Shown here: positions 5,789 through 9,684 of the stretch, piece by piece
Layout of the letters: every line of letters starts with the position of its first letter
Numbering within the stretch: position 1 is the first letter of the stretch
From: an uncultured Solobacterium sp.
GTDB lineage: Bacteria; Bacillota_I; Bacilli_A; Erysipelotrichales; Erysipelotrichaceae
Length of the DNA stretch: 9,684 bases
NCBI GenBank assembly: GCA_905235315.1
Contig: CAJOLG010000063.1
Location: 1 to 9,684 of the forward strand
Direction of reading: 5' to 3'
Notes under the pieces: generated by a model
The model's database searches: none
Told to the model about the DNA's origin: nothing
The model's input: only the letters and a program-made list of their open reading frames with translations
Program-made: the position numbers and the translations under genes

Positions 5789-6989
5789 GCCCGAACTGCT
5801 TGCGCCTGCCGGAGACTTACTGCGTCTTAAGACAGCGGTTGACTACGGTGCGGATGCGGTGTACCTCGGGGGAAAACAGTACAGCCTGCGGAGCCGGGCG
5901 TCCAATTTCACCCGAGGGGATATCCGTGAGGCATGTGAATATGCCAACGCACGCGGCGCAAAGGTTCATGTGACCGTCAATGAGATTCCGCATGATAAGG
6001 ATCTTGAAGGGGTAGCCGAGTATCTGCGCTTTCTGGAAGAAGCCGGCGTGACCGCGATTATCGCCGCAAGTCCGGCCATCATGAAATGCGCAAAGGAAAC
6101 CGCACCGAAACTGGAAGTTCATGCGAGCACCCAGTGTTCTCTTATGAATTCGGAATCCGTCAATGCCCTTGCGGCTCTGACCGGCTGTGACCGGGCGGTT
6201 CTGGGACGGGAATGCACACTGGACGAGATCCGAGAGATCAACGCGCGCACTGATGTTGATATCGAAGTGTTTATTCACGGCGGGATGTGCGTGAATTACA
6301 GCGGACGCTGCACGCTTTCCAACCGGATGACGCTCCGGGACGCAAACCGCGGCGGATGTGCCCAGTCCTGCCGGTGGAACTATGAGGTGTATGCCGGAGA
6401 AGAACCGCTGAGCACAGCGCAGAGTTTCTTCACACTGGGTTCACGGGATCTCTGTGCGTCCGCCTTCCTTCCGGAACTGATGGAGATCGGAGTGCGTTCA
6501 CTGAAGATCGAAGGCCGGATGAAGACAGAGTATTATGTTGCCTCGGTCGTCAGTGCGCTGCGCCATCTGATCGATGAACTGTACGAAGCGCAGGCACCGC
6601 TTGGGGAAGAACGCATGGCGTATCATCTGCGGGAAGTGCTTGCGGCGCAGAACCGGGAAGTATGGGACGGCTTTCTGAACAATCCGGAAGGAACGGATTC
6701 GATCATATATCATCCCAACAGCGATGCGGATGTCTCCCATGCATTTCTCGGCACCGCGGTATCCTGCAGGGAGGGAATTCTCGAAGTGGAAACGCGCAAC
6801 CCGATCGATCCGGGGGACCGGATCGAAGTGCTCGAGCCGGGAAGCGCAAACCGGGTGTTTGAATGCATGTCGATGCGGGATGAAGCCGGAGAAGAACTCC
6901 GGATGAGCCGTATCCCGATGCGGCATATTTTCATGCCCGTACCGTTTGAGGTGAAACCGGGCGCCCTGCTCAGAAAGGCGGTTGTATGA
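5766..6989 (+). CDS. trhP2: U32-family protein, TrhP2/YrrO-type tRNA 5-hydroxyuridine synthase
   Basis: This 407-residue U32-family protein begins with the classic PELLAPAGDLLRLKTAVDYGADAVY block (9-33). It carries the family signature EVFIHGGMCVNYSGRC (167-182), then SNRMTLRDANRGGCAQSCRW (185-204) and GVRSLKIEGRMKTEYYVA (242-259). C175, C182, C198 and C202 are the four cysteines that hold an iron-sulfur cluster in related U32 proteins such as UbiU/UbiV. A C-terminal barrel-like domain (about 325-407) ends with KPGALLRKA. In B. subtilis the YrrN/YrrO pair makes ho5U34 in tRNA from prephenate and does not act as a protease. Length is close to YrrO. It overlaps trhP1 by 23 nt and the next gene by 4 nt (ATGA). 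Related U32 proteins (RlhA, collagenase-like PrtC) are alternatives, but the paired small U32 gene argues for TrhP. Confidence 0.88.
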   Translation: MDRKRYVKPELLAPAGDLLRLKTAVDYGADAVYLGGKQYSLRSRASNFTRGDIREACEYANARGAKVHVTVNEIPHDKDLEGVAEYLRFLEEAGVTAIIAASPAIMKCAKETAPKLEVHASTQCSLMNSESVNALAALTGCDRAVLGRECTLDEIREINARTDVDIEVFIHGGMCVNYSGRCTLSNRMTLRDANRGGCAQSCRWNYEVYAGEEPLSTAQSFFTLGSRDLCASAFLPELMEIGVRSLKIEGRMKTEYYVASVVSALRHLIDELYEAQAPLGEERMAYHLREVLAAQNREVWDGFLNNPEGTDSIIYHPNSDADVSHAFLGTAVSCREGILEVETRNPIDPGDRIEVLEPGSANRVFECMSMRDEAGEELRMSRIPMRHIFMPVPFEVKPGALLRKAVV

Positions 6990-7738
6990 TTCTTGAAGGA
7001 AGTATTTCGGTAAAAGCTGCACTGGCCGGCGGAAGACGCCGGGTGTCGGAAATCTATCTTGATGAAACGCGTCATGACAAAGAAGCCCGCTATATCGTCG
7101 CTGCGGCGAAGGATGCGGGGATCCCGGTCATCCGGAAACCGCGCGAAGAGCTCGACTCTGCCGCTTCCGGCAGAACGCACGGCGGGGTGCTGTGTGAAGC
7201 AGGTGCACGGATCTATGATCCGGAGGAGTCACTGTTTCAGGCGGACTGCCCGTTTCTTGCGGTTCTTGAAGGGGCGGAGGATCCGTTTAATCTCGGATAT
7301 GTCATCCGCGCCCTGTATTCCGGCGGGTGCACGGGCCTTATTCTGAAAAAACGCTCCTGGGAGAGTGCGGAGCCGACGATTCTGAAATCCAGTGCCGGGG
7401 CATTCGAGTATCTTCCGATCGTCATGAGTGAAGATCCTTCGATGGTGATTCATCATGCACGCCAGCGCGGCATTCGTGCTTACGCCGCGATGCGCCGGGA
7501 CGCAAGACCCATCTATGAAGCAGACTTTACGGTGCCGCTTCTGATCGCAATCGGCGGTGAGATGCGGGGACTTTCTTCTTCGGTGCTGGAGGCATGTGAA
7601 ACGAATATCTATATCCCGTATGCCAACGACTTCCGCAATGCGCTGAATGCGGCAGGCGCCGCTGCCGTGCTTGGATTTGAAGTGAACCGGCAGCGCAATT
7701 ACGCGTCAAAGGCACCGGGGGACAGGGGAACAGACTGA
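6986..7738 (+). CDS. SpoU/TrmH-family RNA 2'-O-methyltransferase, divergent form
   Basis: The 250-residue product fits the SPOUT fold: a short N-terminal substrate-binding domain (about 1-75, starting ILEGSISVKAALAGGRRRVSE as in RlmB) and a knotted catalytic domain that uses S-adenosylmethionine to methylate a ribose 2'-OH. Motif 1 is LEGAEDPFNLGYVIRAL (94-110) with N102 and the catalytic arginine R108. Motif 2 is IAIGGEMRGL (187-196). Motif 3, normally ESLNVSVAAGI, reads FRNALNAAGAAAVLGFE (216-232): N221 stays but the serines are replaced. SSAGAFEYLPI (135-145) is also typical. It starts in an ATGA overlap with trhP2, with AGAAAGGCGG upstream, and ends 1 nt before the next methyltransferase. 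The modified RNA and position are unknown; the motif-3 changes suggest a subfamily distinct from RlmB. Confidence 0.82.
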   Translation: MILEGSISVKAALAGGRRRVSEIYLDETRHDKEARYIVAAAKDAGIPVIRKPREELDSAASGRTHGGVLCEAGARIYDPEESLFQADCPFLAVLEGAEDPFNLGYVIRALYSGGCTGLILKKRSWESAEPTILKSSAGAFEYLPIVMSEDPSMVIHHARQRGIRAYAAMRRDARPIYEADFTVPLLIAIGGEMRGLSSSVLEACETNIYIPYANDFRNALNAAGAAAVLGFEVNRQRNYASKAPGDRGTD

Positions 7739-7739
7739 T

Positions 7740-8474
7740 ATGGAACGAATTGAATCATCCGCAAATGCGCGGATCAAAGAATGGGCAAAGCTGCTGCAGA
7801 AAAAGGAACGGGACCGGACCGGCCGTTTTCTTGCGGAAGGCGACCATCTGATTCAGGAAGCGATGAAGGAAGGTCTCGTTGAGGTATTGATTTCCGATCA
7901 TGCGGAAGATTATGAGTTTGAGCCGAAGATCCTGGTTCCGGAACATACCGTAAGAAAACTGAGTTCCAGCGTCTCCGGTGCGCATTCCGTTGCGGTATGC
8001 CGCCAGAAACAGTCCGTTCCGGAGAAGACGGACCGGATCCTGATTCTGGACGGAGTGCAGGATCCCGGAAATCTCGGGACACTGATCCGCACTGCGGTAA
8101 GCTTCCGCTATGACGCTGTCGTATGTTCGATGGAAACCGTCGATCTCTACAATGACAAGGTGATCCGCAGCACGCAGGGAAGCCTGTTTCATATTCCGGT
8201 TCTGCGGGCCGACCTTGCGGAATACACAGCATCCCTGCAGAAGGACGGAGTCTGTGTCATTGCCACAACACTGGAAGATGCAGTTCCGTTAAAGGAACTT
8301 CCCCGGCCGGACCGGTTTGCGGTGATTCTCGGCAATGAGGGAAACGGCGTCGGCCGTCACCTGCAGGATGCGGCGGATGTGCGTGTCCGCATCGAGATGA
8401 GCGGGTTTGAGTCGCTGAATGTTGCGGTTGCGGGAGGCATCCTGATGTACGAACTCGGAGCGAAGGCAGAATGA
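7740..8474 (+). CDS. ysgA: SpoU/TrmH-family RNA methyltransferase, YsgA-like
   Basis: This second, more canonical SpoU methyltransferase has 244 residues. The N-terminal part (ERIESSANARIKEWAKLLQKK, 2-22, then FLAEGDHLIQEAM, 30-42) resembles the RNA-binding domain of B. subtilis YsgA and RlmB/TsnR relatives. The SPOUT domain has motif 1 LDGVQDPGNLGTLIRTA (103-119, N111, R117), then YNDKVIRSTQGSLFHIPV (137-154), motif 2 VILGNEGNGV (195-204) and motif 3 FESLNVAVAGGILMYE (223-238), all intact. It should be an active 2'-O-methyltransferase dimer on rRNA or tRNA; the target is not known. It follows the first SpoU gene by 1 nt with an AGGGGA sequence upstream, and its TGA overlaps the ATG of the next gene, so all five plus-strand genes appear co-transcribed. 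Symbol given by resemblance, not by search. Confidence 0.85.
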   Translation: MERIESSANARIKEWAKLLQKKERDRTGRFLAEGDHLIQEAMKEGLVEVLISDHAEDYEFEPKILVPEHTVRKLSSSVSGAHSVAVCRQKQSVPEKTDRILILDGVQDPGNLGTLIRTAVSFRYDAVVCSMETVDLYNDKVIRSTQGSLFHIPVLRADLAEYTASLQKDGVCVIATTLEDAVPLKELPRPDRFAVILGNEGNGVGRHLQDAADVRVRIEMSGFESLNVAVAGGILMYELGAKAE

Positions 8475-9684
8475 TGAAACCATTCAGAACCATGGCAGCA
8501 GCCGCAGCTTTCTGTACGGCTTTAACCGGACTTTTTCCGGCAGCGGTCTCCGCAGAGTCGGATGCGCTGCGGTGTTCGTTTACCTATCCGGGGCTGGACA
8601 CTGCCGACAGTGAGCTGCGTTCGGTGTATCCCTATGAAGGCAGCACGGAGATTTATGTTTCAGCCTGGCAGTCGGAAACGGTTTATCTGAAAGCTGCGGT
8701 GACAGCGGAAACGGATACGCATGTCTCGGTGAAGGCAGAGCCGCTTTCGGCAGTGAAACAGGATGACCGGCCGGAGGTATCCGTCGGATTTCTGAAAGCC
8801 GTAAGCGCGGGGCTGGGCATGGGTATGGATCCGTATGTCCCGCATGTGAATGCATATGACCGCATCAGCACAGAAACGGAAACCGATCTTGCGGCCGGAG
8901 AAACCGCGTACATCTGGATTGAGATCCGGACGAATCAGACGTCCTCGGGCCGGTATGACGGCGAGATTGTGGTTCAGGCAGATCATGCGTATCCGCTTCA
9001 TGTGGAACTTGTCACGGCACCGCTTCAGACGGAAGAGGATTCATTCTCCGTTAATCTATGGCAGTATCCGTATGCGTCGTATTACCGGTATGAAGCGGCG
9101 GAGGAACCGTTTTCCGAAGCACATCTTGCGATTCTGCGGAAGGAACTTGCCTTATACCGGGAAGCCGGCGGCAGTCATATCACGTGTGCGGTTACGGAAG
9201 AACCATGGGCGCATCAGACCTGGTATGACAGTCCTTCCCTGGTAAAGTGGAACCGTGACGGAGCCGGTAATCTGTGGTTTGACTATACACGGTTTGACGC
9301 ATGGGTACAGCTGTGTGAATCGGAAGGAATCCGCGGCCCGATCGACTGTTTCTCGATTCTGCCGTTCGACAATGATCTGACGATTTACGATGATTATGAT
9401 GTTCCGTTCCGGGTTGTGCTCGAGCCGGGCACCGAGGAATGGCGGTATTATTGGGAACCGTTTCTGTATTCGTTTACCGCACATCTGTCCGAAAAGGGAT
9501 GGCTGGATCGCGCGGTGATGTTTGTGGATGAGCGGGGGATCCCGTACGTTCAGACGGCGATCGACCTGACCCGTCAGGTTCCGGAGGGGGACCAAATTTC
9601 GTTTGGGGCGGCAGTCAATATCATTCCGCGGGATACCGCGCTCTATGATCAGATTGAGTACCTCTCGATTTCCATCGCATCCGT
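8471..9684 (+). CDS. Secreted GH123-like (DUF4091-type) glycoside hydrolase domain protein, 3' end outside window
   Basis: At least 404 residues are encoded and the frame is open at the right edge. The N-terminus is a standard signal peptide (basic start, hydrophobic 8-24, likely cleavage AVSA|ES at 28/29), so the protein is exported. Residues about 30-185 look like an all-beta domain. From about 190 the sequence (SVNLWQYPYASYYRYE, AHLAILRKELALYREAGGSHITCAVTEEPW, WFDYTRFDAWVQLCESEGI, YWEPFLYSFTAHLSEKGW, FVDER) matches the barrel of the DUF4091/GH123 group. GH123 enzymes cleave beta-N-acetylgalactosaminides with an adjacent Asp-Glu pair; D353-E354 in MFVDERG is the candidate here. The start overlaps the ysgA stop (ATGATGA), with GGAG 10 nt before the first ATG; the second ATG at 8474 would serve equally. 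It has no functional link to the RNA-modification genes before it. Sugar specificity cannot be assigned. Confidence 0.75.
   Translation, partial: MMKPFRTMAAAAAFCTALTGLFPAAVSAESDALRCSFTYPGLDTADSELRSVYPYEGSTEIYVSAWQSETVYLKAAVTAETDTHVSVKAEPLSAVKQDDRPEVSVGFLKAVSAGLGMGMDPYVPHVNAYDRISTETETDLAAGETAYIWIEIRTNQTSSGRYDGEIVVQADHAYPLHVELVTAPLQTEEDSFSVNLWQYPYASYYRYEAAEEPFSEAHLAILRKELALYREAGGSHITCAVTEEPWAHQTWYDSPSLVKWNRDGAGNLWFDYTRFDAWVQLCESEGIRGPIDCFSILPFDNDLTIYDDYDVPFRVVLEPGTEEWRYYWEPFLYSFTAHLSEKGWLDRAVMFVDERGIPYVQTAIDLTRQVPEGDQISFGAAVNIIPRDTALYDQIEYLSISIAS

Overview
The window looks like a chromosomal segment of a low-to-mid-GC member of the Bacillota. Signs of this are Rho-independent terminators with T-runs, AGGAGG-type ribosome binding sites inside operons, a folT gene with a tetrahydrofolate riboswitch, and a YrrN/YrrO-type tRNA hydroxylation pair. 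A gut-associated lineage such as Erysipelotrichia would fit, but that placement is an impression and not proven by the sequence. No phage, IS, tRNA, rRNA or CRISPR features were seen. There is no gene-free stretch longer than 300 bases.

Layout: (1) Positions 1-131 hold the end of a plus-strand gene whose product has a C-terminal membrane segment. Two back-to-back terminators follow (160-194 and 228-250). (2) A minus-strand operon runs from 3010 down to 254: a YggS-type PLP homeostasis protein, a fold-type I PLP aminotransferase, and a zinc-dependent phospholipase C family protein. The aminotransferase has apparently lost its stop codon and reads 163 nt into the next gene. (3) Divergent from yggS is a membrane-anchored CapA-family protein (3043-4140) that lacks nearly all of the family's metal-binding residues. 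It ends at a terminator (4128-4156) shared with the convergent folT. (4) folT (4144-4710, minus) encodes a folate ECF transporter S component. Its 5' leader has a recognisable THF riboswitch (about 4786-4862) and a likely translation-controlling expression platform. (5) A plus-strand operon starts at 4949: trhP1 and trhP2 (U32-family pair for 5-hydroxyuridine in tRNA), two tandem SpoU/TrmH-family RNA 2'-O-methyltransferases, then a secreted GH123-like/DUF4091 protein cut off by the window end.

Two functional themes stand out. The minus operon pairs a PLP-balancing protein with a PLP enzyme. The plus operon is an RNA-modification cluster whose last gene, a secreted glycosidase-like protein, is translationally linked but functionally unrelated. 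The most unusual regulatory feature is that the three operon-head genes (yggS, capA-like, trhP1) all have a TATAAT-like -10 box exactly 6 nt before the A of ATG and no Shine-Dalgarno sequence, which predicts leaderless mRNAs. The yggS/capA pair does this from a symmetric, overlapping, apparently mutually exclusive promoter. Genes inside operons, and folT, use ordinary ribosome binding sites.
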